DNA of 36,474 bases from Candidatus Brocadiaceae bacterium. GTDB taxonomy: Bacteria; Planctomycetota; Brocadiia; SM23-32. Below the pieces are notes generated by a model. It was not told where the DNA came from and did not search any database. It saw only the letters and a program-made list of their open reading frames with translations. Below are positions 1 through 8,497 of the stretch, piece after piece (the first letter of the stretch is position 1; each line of letters starts with the position of its first letter). The stretch covers positions 1 through 36,474 of the forward strand of contig JAAYEJ010000045.1 of the NCBI GenBank assembly GCA_012728835.1, given 5' to 3'. The translations under genes and the position numbers were made by a program.

Positions 1-2
1 CC

Positions 3-455
3 GACGCACCAGCGTCGGCCGACCCGGGCATCTTCGAGAACGTGGATGAACTGAACCGGGCGATCCGCCACGGGAGCCTGAAGGACGAATACGGCCCGCT
101 TGACAGCCCGGTCGACCTGGCCCGCTACAGGATGGGGCGGCGCGAGGTGACCGTTCGCCTCGTCCGCACGGGGGGGATGACGTACGTCATCCTGACCGCC
201 CCCGTCAGCCTGGACGACGTGCCCAACGTCCGCGCGCGCCTGGACGGGCTGGTCGGCCAGATGGGATACACGCGTCGGGCCGAGTTCGCCTATATACGTA
301 AGGACAAGGAGTTTACGTATACCGCCGGGTTCGGACCGCACGTGGCCAACATGGCGTGCCTCGCCGGTGAGGCACGCGAAGACCGTGCCACCGTGCGGCG
401 CATCAACCTGCTGCATCGCGAACTGGGCGAACTGCTCGAGAAGATGCGGTCGTAG
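3..455 (+). CDS. hypothetical protein, 5' end cut by the window
   Basis: The reading frame is open from the left edge to a TAG at 453-455. A GTG at 42 could start it, but no Shine-Dalgarno sequence precedes that codon and the codons before it read as ordinary protein, so the gene probably begins outside the window. The visible part, about 150 residues, has no transmembrane segment and no cysteine pairs. It looks like a small mixed alpha/beta domain followed by a charged C-terminal helix ending in EKMRS. I do not recognise the family. It ends 24 bases before the O-antigen-ligase-like gene on the same strand, so the two are probably cotranscribed; a link to surface polysaccharide is only positional. 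Confidence 0.6.
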   Translation, partial: DAPASADPGIFENVDELNRAIRHGSLKDEYGPLDSPVDLARYRMGRREVTVRLVRTGGMTYVILTAPVSLDDVPNVRARLDGLVGQMGYTRRAEFAYIRKDKEFTYTAGFGPHVANMACLAGEAREDRATVRRINLLHRELGELLEKMRS

Positions 456-479
456 CGTCGCCCGGGCGGAGGTTCGTCC

Positions 480-2024
480 ATGGCAGAGGCACCCGCCGAG
501 CCGCGCCGGACCCCGGACGGCGTGCGTGCCGGGGGGCGCCTGCAGGCCGTCCTTCTGTGGACGCTCCTGACCGCGCTCGCCCTGCACCCTACGCAGATCA
601 CGGTGCGCCAGTGGGCCGACGCCCTGGCGCAGAGGCTCGGCTTCGGTCTGCGCGCGGCCGGCCTGATCCCCGCCGTCGGAATCTGCGTCAGCGACGCCCT
701 GTTCGTGGTCGCCTTCGGCCTCTGGCTGGTCGCCGGGCGGGCCGACGGCCGCCTGACGTCGTGCATCCGGCGCTATCCGGCGGCCCTCATCGCGCTGTTC
801 GGGGCCGTCGTCCTGGCAGCGGTGCCCCACCTGAAGCCGATCGGCCTGCTCGGAGGACGAACCGTCGCCTGGGGCCGGGCCGTGCAGGAACTCGTGCAAC
901 TGGCCGTCCTCCTGGGCTGTGCCTACGCCGTGCTGGCCGACCGGCTGCGCGATCCGGCCTGGCGGACGCGGCTGACGGGCGCCTTCCTGTGCGGCGCGTT
1001 CGCGGCCATCCTGATCGGCGTCTGGGACTACGGCCGCCTGCGCCCCGACGCGACCGACCCCCGGTTCGCCGTCAGCCCGGCGCAGGTGGACGGCAGCTTC
1101 GGGTTCGCCGCCGAGGCGGCGGGCCCTCACGAACAGGCCGGGACGCTGAGCAACCGCAACGTGCTCGGCGCCTGGGTCAGCCTCGCCGTGCCCCTGCTCT
1201 GGGGCCTTGCGCTGTGCGTGCGGCGCCCGCCGGTGCGGGCCGCGTGCGGGGTGGCCGCCGCCGCCGGCATGCTGCTCCTGCTGCACGCGGGGCTCTGGGC
1301 GTTCACGATCGTCGGCGTGCTCACGGTCGCGTGGGTGCGCGGCCGGCAGGCGTTTGCCGCAACGGCGCTGGCGCTGTTCGTGCTGTGGACGGCCGTGTTC
1401 GGCTTCGGGCCGCAGCGCCACGGCGCGGTGCTTCTGGACTCGGCGATGCTGCGCAAGTCGTTCGACCGCTTCCACGTGCTGCCCGTCTACGGCGGCGGCC
1501 GCGTGCCCCCGCAGACCGAGCCGGCCCCGCTCGGCAGCGCCGACAACAGCGTGTGGCAGCAGCGCTACGTGGAGTGGCAGGCGGCCCTGCAGGCGGTGGC
1601 GCGCAGCCCGTTGTTCGGCGTCGGGCCGGGCAACTACCAGGTGCGCGTGAACCGGTACTACGAGCCGCCCCCGGACCGCCTGCTCAACCCCGGCGGTGTC
1701 TACAACGTAAGCAAGCCCTCCGCCAACCTGATGGAGGCCGGCGGCAACGCCTTCTACCTCGTCTGGCTGACGGAGACGGGTCTGGTCGGCGTCCTGGGCC
1801 TGCTGTCCGTCCTGCTGTTCGGCCTGCACGGCGCGGTTCGCTCCTACTGCGAAGGCGAAGACGACCTGGCGCGCGGGCTGGCGCTCGGGGCGTTCGGGGC
1901 GCTCTGTGCGGCGGCGGGGGGGATGGCGTTCACCCACTACCTGGTGCGGGGCGTGGGCATCGCCTTCGCGTTCGTGCTCGCCTGCGCCTCGCAGCGCACC
2001 GGCCGGCCTGCGCCGCAGGCATGA
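480..2024 (+). CDS. O-antigen ligase / polymerase-like membrane protein (Wzy_C type)
   Basis: This 514-residue protein is mostly hydrophobic, with roughly ten membrane helices separated by short charged loops and one large soluble loop near residues 310-425. The loop contains the sequence GVGPGNY and is followed by NAFYLVWLTETGLVG. That pattern matches the large periplasmic loop and following helix of the O-antigen ligase/polymerase superfamily, where a similar GxGPGNF...ETGLxG signature is usual. Such proteins join glycan chains to lipid carriers or to each other in the inner membrane, facing the periplasm. The ATG at 480 has GGAGG about eight bases upstream. The exact glycan substrate cannot be told. 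A glycosyltransferase lies 2 kb downstream on the same strand, which fits a loose surface-polysaccharide context. Confidence 0.75.
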   Translation: MAEAPAEPRRTPDGVRAGGRLQAVLLWTLLTALALHPTQITVRQWADALAQRLGFGLRAAGLIPAVGICVSDALFVVAFGLWLVAGRADGRLTSCIRRYPAALIALFGAVVLAAVPHLKPIGLLGGRTVAWGRAVQELVQLAVLLGCAYAVLADRLRDPAWRTRLTGAFLCGAFAAILIGVWDYGRLRPDATDPRFAVSPAQVDGSFGFAAEAAGPHEQAGTLSNRNVLGAWVSLAVPLLWGLALCVRRPPVRAACGVAAAAGMLLLLHAGLWAFTIVGVLTVAWVRGRQAFAATALALFVLWTAVFGFGPQRHGAVLLDSAMLRKSFDRFHVLPVYGGGRVPPQTEPAPLGSADNSVWQQRYVEWQAALQAVARSPLFGVGPGNYQVRVNRYYEPPPDRLLNPGGVYNVSKPSANLMEAGGNAFYLVWLTETGLVGVLGLLSVLLFGLHGAVRSYCEGEDDLARGLALGAFGALCAAAGGMAFTHYLVRGVGIAFAFVLACASQRTGRPAPQA

Positions 2025-2046
2025 AGGCCGTCTCCGGCGCGGCCCT

Positions 2047-2074
2047 TTGCCGGTCGGCCTCCCTCCAGTATAAT
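2047..2074 (+). promoter_or_regulatory. candidate sigma70 promoter for cinA
   Basis: TTGCCG at 2047-2052 is followed after 16 bases by a perfect TATAAT at 2069-2074, in the 96-base gap between the ligase-like gene and cinA. The -35 box is weak and the -10 box is at consensus. Confidence 0.5.
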
Positions 2075-2120
2075 CCGCCGGGAGACGCATCGTTCCCCCT
2101 ATTGCGAAGGACGATCTCCC

Positions 2121-3377
2121 TTGCAGGCCATCGTGATCTCCACCGGGGAGGAGCTTCTGCGCGGCCGGATCCTGGATACGAACGCGGCCTTCCTGGCCAC
2201 CGAACTGGAAAGGCAGGGCTTCGACATGCGGCGCATCGTCGTGGTCGGCGACGCGCCGGACCACATCCGGGAGGAACTGGTCCGGGCGGCCGCCGACAGC
2301 GCGCTGGTCGTGATGACGGGGGGGCTGGGGCCGACGGCGGACGATCGGATGCGCGACGCCATCGCGGCGGCGGTGGGCCGGCCGCTGGTGGAGGACGCCG
2401 ACGCCCGGCGCCACGTGGCCGAGCGCATACGGAGCTTCGGGCGCGAGCCGGAGCCTCGCCAGTTCACCCAGGCCCTGTTCCCCGAGGGCTCGGAGGTCTT
2501 CGCCAATCCGAACGGGACGGCGTGCGGGTTCGCCTGCCGCGCCGGCGAGTCCTGGATGGTCGCCATGCCGGGCGTGCCCGGCGAGATGCGGCCCATGTTC
2601 CATGCCAGCGTCGTGCCGTTCATCCGCCGGGCGCTGCCGACCGCCGAATGCGTTCAGACCGCAGTCGTGCGCCTCTACCCGCTGCCCGAGTCGGTGGCCG
2701 ACGAACGCATCGCGGACATGAGCGGCTTCGGACGCAACCCGTCCCTCGGCATCACCGTCAGCGACGGCATCATCAGCATCAGCGTGCGGGCGCATGCGGA
2801 CGACGAAGGGACGGCGCGGCGGCTGCTCGATGCGGACGTGGCGGTCCTCAGGGAGCGGTTCGCCGACCTGGTCTTCGGCGCGGGCGAGGCCACCCTGGCC
2901 GAGGCGCTGGCTGAGCAACTCGCCCGGCGGCAGGTCTCCGTGGCCGTGGCCGAGTCGCTGACCGGCGGGCTCGTGAGCCACATGCTGGTCGGCGTGCCGG
3001 GCATCTCCCGCTGGCTGGCCGGGTCCGTCGTCGCCTATTCGAACGAGGTCAAGTGCGCCCAGCTCGGCGTGCCCCCGGAACTGATCCAGCAGCATGGGGC
3101 CGTCAGCGCCGAGGTGGCCGAGGCGATGGCCCGGGGCATCTGCCGGGCGACGGGCGCCCGGCTGGGCATGGGCACCACGGGCATCGCCGGCCCCGGCGGC
3201 GGCAGCGTCCGGAAGCCCGTCGGCCTGGCCTACACGGCCGTCTGCCTGGACGGACACGTGCAGGTGGAGCGGCACCAGTACCGGGGCGACCGGGAGCGCA
3301 TCCGCGACCGGGCGGCCAAGGACGTGCTCAACGCCGCCCGCCTCACGTTGCTGCGGGGGGTGGAATCGGCGCGCTGA
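2121..3377 (+). CDS. cinA: CinA family protein (NMN amidohydrolase / ADP-ribose pyrophosphatase type)
   Basis: This is a full-length, two-domain CinA of 418 residues. The N-terminal molybdopterin-binding-like domain (about 1-170) starts with IVISTGEELLRGRILDTNAA and carries TGGLGPTADDRMRDAI. The C-terminal domain (about 255-415) has VAESLTGGLVS, SVVAYSNEVK and TGIAGPGGG, the hallmarks of the PncC-type NMN deamidase domain. Characterised relatives hydrolyse NMN to nicotinate mononucleotide for NAD salvage, and some also cleave ADP-ribose. Translation starts at a TTG, supported by the family's usual N-terminus immediately after it; no longer in-frame start fits. A separate promoter (2047-2074) suggests its own transcription unit. 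Confidence 0.92.
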   Translation: MQAIVISTGEELLRGRILDTNAAFLATELERQGFDMRRIVVVGDAPDHIREELVRAAADSALVVMTGGLGPTADDRMRDAIAAAVGRPLVEDADARRHVAERIRSFGREPEPRQFTQALFPEGSEVFANPNGTACGFACRAGESWMVAMPGVPGEMRPMFHASVVPFIRRALPTAECVQTAVVRLYPLPESVADERIADMSGFGRNPSLGITVSDGIISISVRAHADDEGTARRLLDADVAVLRERFADLVFGAGEATLAEALAEQLARRQVSVAVAESLTGGLVSHMLVGVPGISRWLAGSVVAYSNEVKCAQLGVPPELIQQHGAVSAEVAEAMARGICRATGARLGMGTTGIAGPGGGSVRKPVGLAYTAVCLDGHVQVERHQYRGDRERIRDRAAKDVLNAARLTLLRGVESAR

Positions 3378-3491
3378 CCGAATACAATACGGCCGGGCTT
3401 CGTTTGCACAAAGCAAGGAGCGCCGGGCCGACCCGCGACGGCGAGGCGTCCGCCGCACCCCGCGCGCCCTCACAGAGGAGGGACAGGCTCC

Positions 3492-4139
3492 ATGGCAGAC
3501 AAGGACGACGGCTTCATACGGTTCCGGTGCAGGACGTGCGGCACGCGCCTGAAGGTGAAGGTAGGCGTCGAGGGAGGCGGCGTGATGCCCTGCCCGCGCT
3601 GCGGGGCGACCGTCACGGTGCCGATCGGCAACCTGGAGGCGGTCGCCGAGGGCACCGCCATGGACGAGACGGGCGACCCGGGCCGTCTGAACGTAGACCC
3701 CGAACTGCTGATGAAGCGCCTGCGGGGCGACGACGAGAAGCGCGACGGCCCCGGTTCGGTCGGTGGCGGCCCGTCGCTCCGGGGGGGGGCGTGGGACCCC
3801 GCGGCCGCCTTCGGGCGCCTGACGGAACTGGACCAGGTCCAGGCGGCCGTGGCGAAGATCGACGAGGACGTAATGGGGCAGATCCAGCGGCTCTACCGGC
3901 AGAAGGACCGGACCGCGCAGGACCGGGAGGAGGAGGTCAGGGTGGCCGGCGAGCGGCGGCGCGATGAGATTCGCCAGATGCTGCTGAACCGCGTACAGAC
4001 CGCGCGCTTCCAGGTGCGCAGGCTCGAGTCGATGGAGAACCGGCTGGAGCGGACGGATCGCGACACCCTGCACCGGCTGAGGCGGGCGCTCGAAGCGATG
4101 GAACTCTACGCCCGCCACGTGCACGGCCTGGACCTGTGA
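3492..4139 (+). CDS. zinc-ribbon, coiled-coil hypothetical protein
   Basis: The 215-residue product starts with a short zinc ribbon made of C13-x2-C16 and C34-x2-C37 (RCRTCGTRL and PCPRCGATV), a pattern typical of small zinc-ribbon modules in Planctomycetota. The middle (about 60-115) is a loop rich in glycine and charge. The C-terminal 100 residues are strongly charged and look like a long helix or coiled coil. There is no enzyme motif, signal peptide or membrane segment, so it is probably a cytoplasmic protein that binds nucleic acid or protein; the function is unknown. The ATG has GAGGAGGG about nine bases upstream. It lies 36 bases ahead of the glycosyltransferase gene, which suggests cotranscription. 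Confidence 0.75.
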   Translation: MADKDDGFIRFRCRTCGTRLKVKVGVEGGGVMPCPRCGATVTVPIGNLEAVAEGTAMDETGDPGRLNVDPELLMKRLRGDDEKRDGPGSVGGGPSLRGGAWDPAAAFGRLTELDQVQAAVAKIDEDVMGQIQRLYRQKDRTAQDREEEVRVAGERRRDEIRQMLLNRVQTARFQVRRLESMENRLERTDRDTLHRLRRALEAMELYARHVHGLDL

Positions 4140-4175
4140 CCCCGCCCGGCACCCCTGGACCGCACGGAGACGCCG

Positions 4176-5612
4176 TTGCCCGCTGACGGACTGAAGACGC
4201 TGGAGGTGACCCGGGAGGCGCGCGAGTTCATGTTCGCCTTCCCGCGACGCCACCCCGGCGTGAGCGCCATGCGGGTCGTCAACGGCCTTCAGGTCGGCGT
4301 GCTGCTGGGCGCCTTCGGCGTCGTCGTGGCCGGGCTGGCGTTCCGGCTCGGCGCCACGCTCCTGGTCCTCAACGGCACGCTCCTGGCGTTCTACCTGGTG
4401 ACCGTCGCGTTCAAGGCCTACCTGATGGACCTCTCGGTTGGCGCCGCGCGGGAGATGGCGTTCACGCGGGACGAGATCGCCGGGCTGCCGGACGCCGCCC
4501 TGCCCGTCTACACGATCCTGGTGCCCCTCTACCACGAGCGCGAATCTGTGGAAGGCCTGCTCGACGCGCTGCGGGCACTCGACTACCCGAAGGACCGGCT
4601 CGAGGTCATCTGGCTCCTGGAGGAGGACGACGCGGAGACCCGGCACGCCGTCAGCCTGCTGAGCCTGCCGCGCTACGTGCGGGTGGCCGTCGTGCCCGAC
4701 GTGGGGCCGCGCACCAAGCCCAAGGCGTGCAACCTGGGCCTGGCGCTGGCGCACGGCGAGTTCCTGGTGATCTACGACGCCGAGGACCGACCCGAACCCG
4801 ACCAGCTCAAGAAGGCCGTCCTGGGCTTTCAGCGCAATGAGCCGGACGTGATCTGCCTGCAGGCGAAGCTGGACTTCTACAACGCCCGCCAGAACCTCCT
4901 GACCCGCTGGTTCGCCACGGACTACGCCGTCTGGTTCGACCTGTTCCTGCCCGGGCTCGACCACCTGGGCGGACCCGTCCCGCTCGGGGGCACCTCGAAC
5001 CACTTTCGGACCTGCGAACTGCGCGCTCTGCTGGGCTGGGACCCCTACAACGTGACCGAAGACTGCGAGCTGGGCGTGCGGCTGGCCCTGGCGGGCAAGC
5101 GCACGCGCATCATCGACTCGACCACCCACGAGGAGGCGTGCAGCGCGCTCGGCTACTGGGTCCGGCAGCGGTCCCGGTGGACGAAGGGCTACTTGCAGAC
5201 TTACCTGGCGCACCAGCGGCGGCCCTTCGCGCTGGTGCACGCCCTCGGGCTGCGGCGCGCACTGAGCTTCCAGGTCATGATCGGCGGCACGTTCGTCTGC
5301 CTCCTGATCAACCCCCTCTACTGGACGCTCACGGCCCTGTGGTTCGTCTTCCGATGGAAGGCATTCGCCGAACTCTTCCCGTTCCCCCTGATCCTCTGGG
5401 GCCTGCTCTGCCTGTTCCTCGGGAACTTCGCCTTCGTCTACGCCGCCATGCTGGCAAGCTGCAAGCGGGGGTTCCACGACCTGGTCAAGTACTGCCTCCT
5501 GGTGCCCGTCTACTGGTGCATCACCAGCGTCGGAGCGTGGCGCGGGCTCGTGCAACTGCTTCTGCGGCCGAGCCACTGGGACAAGACGCGACACGGGCTG
5601 GCCGGCCGCTGA
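4176..5612 (+). CDS. membrane family 2 glycosyltransferase
   Basis: This 478-residue protein has two N-terminal membrane helices (about 35-85), a GT-A catalytic domain (about 110-340) and two or three C-terminal helices (about 350-460). Catalytic motifs are visible: YTILVPLYHE at the domain start, DAED at 201-204 as the metal/nucleotide-sugar site, TEDCELG with the likely base at 294-296, and QRSRW at 331-335. This layout is shared by processive synthases of the BcsA/hyaluronan type and by related non-processive enzymes. I cannot see a PilZ or other control domain. Translation starts at TTG 4176; no better start lies nearby. The product is probably a surface or extracellular glycan, with unknown substrate. 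Confidence 0.88.
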   Translation: MPADGLKTLEVTREAREFMFAFPRRHPGVSAMRVVNGLQVGVLLGAFGVVVAGLAFRLGATLLVLNGTLLAFYLVTVAFKAYLMDLSVGAAREMAFTRDEIAGLPDAALPVYTILVPLYHERESVEGLLDALRALDYPKDRLEVIWLLEEDDAETRHAVSLLSLPRYVRVAVVPDVGPRTKPKACNLGLALAHGEFLVIYDAEDRPEPDQLKKAVLGFQRNEPDVICLQAKLDFYNARQNLLTRWFATDYAVWFDLFLPGLDHLGGPVPLGGTSNHFRTCELRALLGWDPYNVTEDCELGVRLALAGKRTRIIDSTTHEEACSALGYWVRQRSRWTKGYLQTYLAHQRRPFALVHALGLRRALSFQVMIGGTFVCLLINPLYWTLTALWFVFRWKAFAELFPFPLILWGLLCLFLGNFAFVYAAMLASCKRGFHDLVKYCLLVPVYWCITSVGAWRGLVQLLLRPSHWDKTRHGLAGR

Positions 5613-5701
5613 CCCGAACGGCCCGTCGCGTTGTTTCGGCCGTGACCTTTCTGTTACCATCGCAGGAAGACAAGAGACCTCCGTACCCTGAGGAGACACC
5701 C

Positions 5702-6664
5702 ATGGAATTCTGGACCGACGTGTGGAACAAAGTGGTCGATCTGCATGCGTCCGGCGACCTGGCGCTGCTGGTGCCCTTCTACGGCGTCGTGGTGGCGCTG
5801 ATCCTGTTCGTCTGCCTGCAGGTGATGCTCGTCCGCGGCCGGCGCATGGCCCTGCAGGCCGCGCAGACGACCCGCGACCTTCTGGACGACATGACGGCCC
5901 TCCATTCGCGCGTCGGCGAGACCGAAGAGCGCGTCGAGCAGCGCCTGGACGCACGCACGGGCGACCTGGACACGCGGATGACCCGGAAGATCGACCAGAA
6001 GGGCGATGCCCTCCAGGAACGGCTCGAACAACATCGGAGCGCACTCTCGGAGGTCATCGGGAAGGGCGAGGCGCGCCTGAGCCGACTCGACGAGCAACTG
6101 AAGGCCTGCCGGGAGCGCATCGACGAGGTCGAGGCCCGGATCCCCAACCTGTTCGACCGCCTGGACGACTTCCGCGAGATGCTGGGCCGCACCTTCCAGG
6201 CCGAACTCGGCGGCGTCTTCGACTCTTTCGACAACTCCGTCAGCGCGATCCTGCAGCAGATGAAGTCCGAACTCCAGCTCGGCGTCAGCCGCATCGAGAG
6301 CATCGAGGGCATGGTGCGCAGCCGGGAGAAGGCCGAGCGCTCGCTCCTGGGCGGCCGCGGGGAGCCCGCCCTGCCGGGCGCCGCCGCCGAGCCCGAGGAG
6401 AGCGACGAGTTCGAGGTATGGGAGCAGGAGGCCAAGGACCTGGTCGACCAGGACCAGGACGAAGACGAGGACGAGGACGAGGACCGGCCCGAGCCCGACG
6501 CCGAATCCGCCGCGTCCGAGCCCGAAGACGACGCCGAGATCACCGACTACCCGGCCGAGATGGAGGCGGTGGACGCCGAGGCGGACGTCGACTCCGAGCT
6601 GCTCGCGATGCCGCTGAACGACGAGGACCCGGACGCCGCCAGGGACGGGGACGCGCGCGCGTGA
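5702..6664 (+). CDS. membrane-anchored coiled-coil protein with acidic C-terminal tail
   Basis: The 320-residue product has a short N-terminal segment, one transmembrane helix at about 21-44 (LLVPFYGVVVALILFVCLQV), a basic stop-transfer stretch RGRRMA, and then about 150 residues of heptad-rich helix. The C-terminal 90 residues are extremely acidic and include an Asp/Glu run near 249-262. The topology resembles single-pass proteins such as RmuC or chromosome- and envelope-associated coiled coils, but I find no nuclease motif and would not name it. The ATG at 5702 has a GAGGAGA sequence upstream. It ends eight bases from the convergent rsmA stop codon. A weak promoter-like pair (TTGTTT 5631, TACCAT 5655) lies in the upstream gap. 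Confidence 0.7.
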   Translation: MEFWTDVWNKVVDLHASGDLALLVPFYGVVVALILFVCLQVMLVRGRRMALQAAQTTRDLLDDMTALHSRVGETEERVEQRLDARTGDLDTRMTRKIDQKGDALQERLEQHRSALSEVIGKGEARLSRLDEQLKACRERIDEVEARIPNLFDRLDDFREMLGRTFQAELGGVFDSFDNSVSAILQQMKSELQLGVSRIESIEGMVRSREKAERSLLGGRGEPALPGAAAEPEESDEFEVWEQEAKDLVDQDQDEDEDEDEDRPEPDAESAASEPEDDAEITDYPAEMEAVDAEADVDSELLAMPLNDEDPDAARDGDARA

Positions 6665-6672
6665 GCCGCAGG

Positions 6673-7563
6673 CTACGTCCGTTCCGGCGGCCCGAGGGCA
6701 CGTGCGACCGCGTGCAGTTCGGCAACCGTCAGTTCCTCGGCGCGGCGGCGCGTGTCGATCCCCGCTGCACGCGTGACCCTGTCCGCCGCGTGGGCGTCCC
6801 AGGCTGCGCGCACGGCCGCGGCCAGGCTCTTGCGGCGCGTCTGGAAGAGCCGGGCCACCGCCGCCGCGAACACGTCGTAATCCGGCGTGCGTGCGACGGC
6901 CGGCCGCCGGGCGATCCGCAGCAGCGTTGACGATACCTCCGGGGGCGGCCAGAAGGCATGGCGCGGAAACGTCGCCAGCCGCTCGGCCTCCGCCCAGTGG
7001 CCCACGATGACCGTCAGAGGCCCGTAGGCCCGGGTGCCCGGCCGGGCCACCACCCGGTCCGCCACCTCCTTCTGCAGCATCAGGCACATCTCGGCGACCG
7101 GTATCTCCCACTCCAGGAGGTTCACGATGGCCGGCGAGCTGATGCCGTAGGGAAGGTTGCTGACCACCTTCAGGGGGCCGTCGGCGCCGCCCGCCGCGTG
7201 CACGGCGTCGGTCACCTCGGCGCGGATCCTGTGCTTGCTCTCCAGGAAGTCGCAGCAGAGGAGCCGGACGTTTGCGGCGGCGGCCAGGCGATGGGCGGCC
7301 ACGGCGTGCAGGCCGCGGTCGATCTCGACCGAGACGACCATGCGCGCGCCGGCCGCAAGGCGCTGCGTCAGGCGGCCCAGGCCGGTGCCGATCTCCAGCA
7401 CGACCTCCTGGGGGTCCAGCCGGGCCACGGCCGCCACGCGGTCCAGGTCCGCAGGGGCGGCCAGGAAGTTCTGGCCGAACACCTTGCGCGGGCTCAGGCC
7501 GTGGGCCGCCAGGATGTCCCGCGGATGGGACGGCGGCTCCGGCGGCGCGCTGCGGCTGGGCAT
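6673..7563 (-). CDS. rsmA: 16S rRNA adenine dimethyltransferase RsmA (KsgA)
   Basis: This 296-residue protein methylates the two adjacent adenines in helix 45 of 16S rRNA, a late step in 30S maturation. Visible motifs are FGQNFL near the N-terminus, the SAM-binding EIGTGLGRLT, and the catalytic NLPYGISSPA. A C-terminal helical domain follows with the usual FQTRRKSL region. The length is normal for the family. It is the last gene of the minus-strand operon AICAR transformylase, DapF-like, rsmA, starting only 11 bases after the dapF-like stop codon. The ATG at 7561-7563 has a GGGAGA stretch close upstream. Confidence 0.95.
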   Translation of the reverse strand: MPSRSAPPEPPSHPRDILAAHGLSPRKVFGQNFLAAPADLDRVAAVARLDPQEVVLEIGTGLGRLTQRLAAGARMVVSVEIDRGLHAVAAHRLAAAANVRLLCCDFLESKHRIRAEVTDAVHAAGGADGPLKVVSNLPYGISSPAIVNLLEWEIPVAEMCLMLQKEVADRVVARPGTRAYGPLTVIVGHWAEAERLATFPRHAFWPPPEVSSTLLRIARRPAVARTPDYDVFAAAVARLFQTRRKSLAAAVRAAWDAHAADRVTRAAGIDTRRRAEELTVAELHAVARALGPPERT

Positions 7564-7574
7564 GGTGGTCTCCC

Positions 7575-8429
7575 TCAGAGCGGGACGCCGGCCCCTCCGA
7601 AGGCATCCTCGGCCATGGTCCCCTCGGCGACGCGCGTGACGGGGCCGCGCATGGTGATGGCGAACTCCTCGTCGATGTCGATCCTCAGGCGTCCGCCGGG
7701 CATGTGGACGGTGACATGGCCGTCGCAGAGGCCCAGCCTGCGCGCCACGGCGGCCGAGGCGCTCGAGCTGCTGCCCGAGGCCAGCGTGTAGCCGGCGCCG
7801 CGTTCCCAGATCTCGATCCGCACGTTGGAACGGTCCAGCACCTTCATGAACTGCACGTTCGTGCGGTTGGGGAAGCGCGGGTCGGTCTCGACGTGCGGGC
7901 CGACGGCGCGGGCCTCGTCGGCGGAGACCTCGTCCTGAAGGATGACGCAGTGGGGGTTGCCGACCGTGGCCGCGCTGAAGGTGTAGACGCGTCCTGCGAC
8001 CTCGATCTCCTCGTTCAGCACCTCGCGCGGCGGACCGGCCACAGGGATGTCGGCGCTGTGGAAGCTCACGCGGCCCATCTCGACGGTGACCTCGCGGCCG
8101 CCGTCGTGGACCTGCGCGCGCACGGTGCCGCCGGCGGTCAGGACGGTGAACTCGCCGCCCCGGACTCGGCCCGTGTCGTAGAGGCAGCGGCAGAAGATGC
8201 GCAGGCCGTTCCCGCTCTTCTCGGCCTCGCTGCCGTCCGGGTTGAAGATGCGCAGCGCGAAGTCGGCCTCGTCCGTCGCGATCGGGCCGAGCAGGATGCC
8301 GTCGGACCCGACGCCGAAGTTCCGGTGGCAGATCAGGCGGATGCGCTCGGGGGTCAGCTCGGCCGCCAGGTCGGCGGGATCGAGCACGATGTAGTCATTG
8401 CCCAGCCCGTGGTACTTCCGGAACCTCAT
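7575..8429 (-). CDS. dapF: DapF-family isomerase homologue lacking both catalytic cysteines
   Basis: The 284-residue protein has the diaminopimelate epimerase fold signatures: KYHGLGNDYIVLD at 5-17, GVGSDGILLG near 39-48, SGNGLRIF at 72-79, GNPHCVIL near 158 and ERGAGYTLASGS at 209-220. In true DapF the residue before GNG and the one before GS/TG in the last motif are the two catalytic cysteines. Here they read Ser72 (AGC codon) and Ser218 (TCG codon). A classical two-cysteine racemisation is therefore unlikely; the protein may be a divergent isomerase or have another activity, or use serine. The start at 8429 was chosen because AGGAGA precedes it and the family normally begins there. It sits between the AICAR transformylase gene and rsmA in one operon. 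Confidence 0.8.
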   Translation of the reverse strand: MRFRKYHGLGNDYIVLDPADLAAELTPERIRLICHRNFGVGSDGILLGPIATDEADFALRIFNPDGSEAEKSGNGLRIFCRCLYDTGRVRGGEFTVLTAGGTVRAQVHDGGREVTVEMGRVSFHSADIPVAGPPREVLNEEIEVAGRVYTFSAATVGNPHCVILQDEVSADEARAVGPHVETDPRFPNRTNVQFMKVLDRSNVRIEIWERGAGYTLASGSSSSASAAVARRLGLCDGHVTVHMPGGRLRIDIDEEFAITMRGPVTRVAEGTMAEDAFGGAGVPL

Positions 8430-8497
8430 CGGCGGTCTCTCCTGATTGCCGCGGTCGGCCGCGGCTGCCTGCGGCGGGCGCCTCGTCAAGGGGCTTC

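Noticed and set aside
557-2914. Long plus-strand frame spanning the ligase-like gene and part of cinA
   Set aside because: It runs in a different frame from both genes and is a low-complexity Arg/Pro/Gly translation typical of shifted frames in GC-rich DNA.
6460-6482. GA-rich run that could be a tandem repeat
   Set aside because: It simply encodes the Asp/Glu tail of the coiled-coil membrane protein and has no unit structure beyond the codons.
5654-7606. Long open frame on the minus strand opposite the coiled-coil gene and in another frame of rsmA
   Set aside because: It is antisense to two well-supported genes, has low-complexity Arg/Gly/Pro-rich composition and no domain. High GC leaves such frames open by chance.
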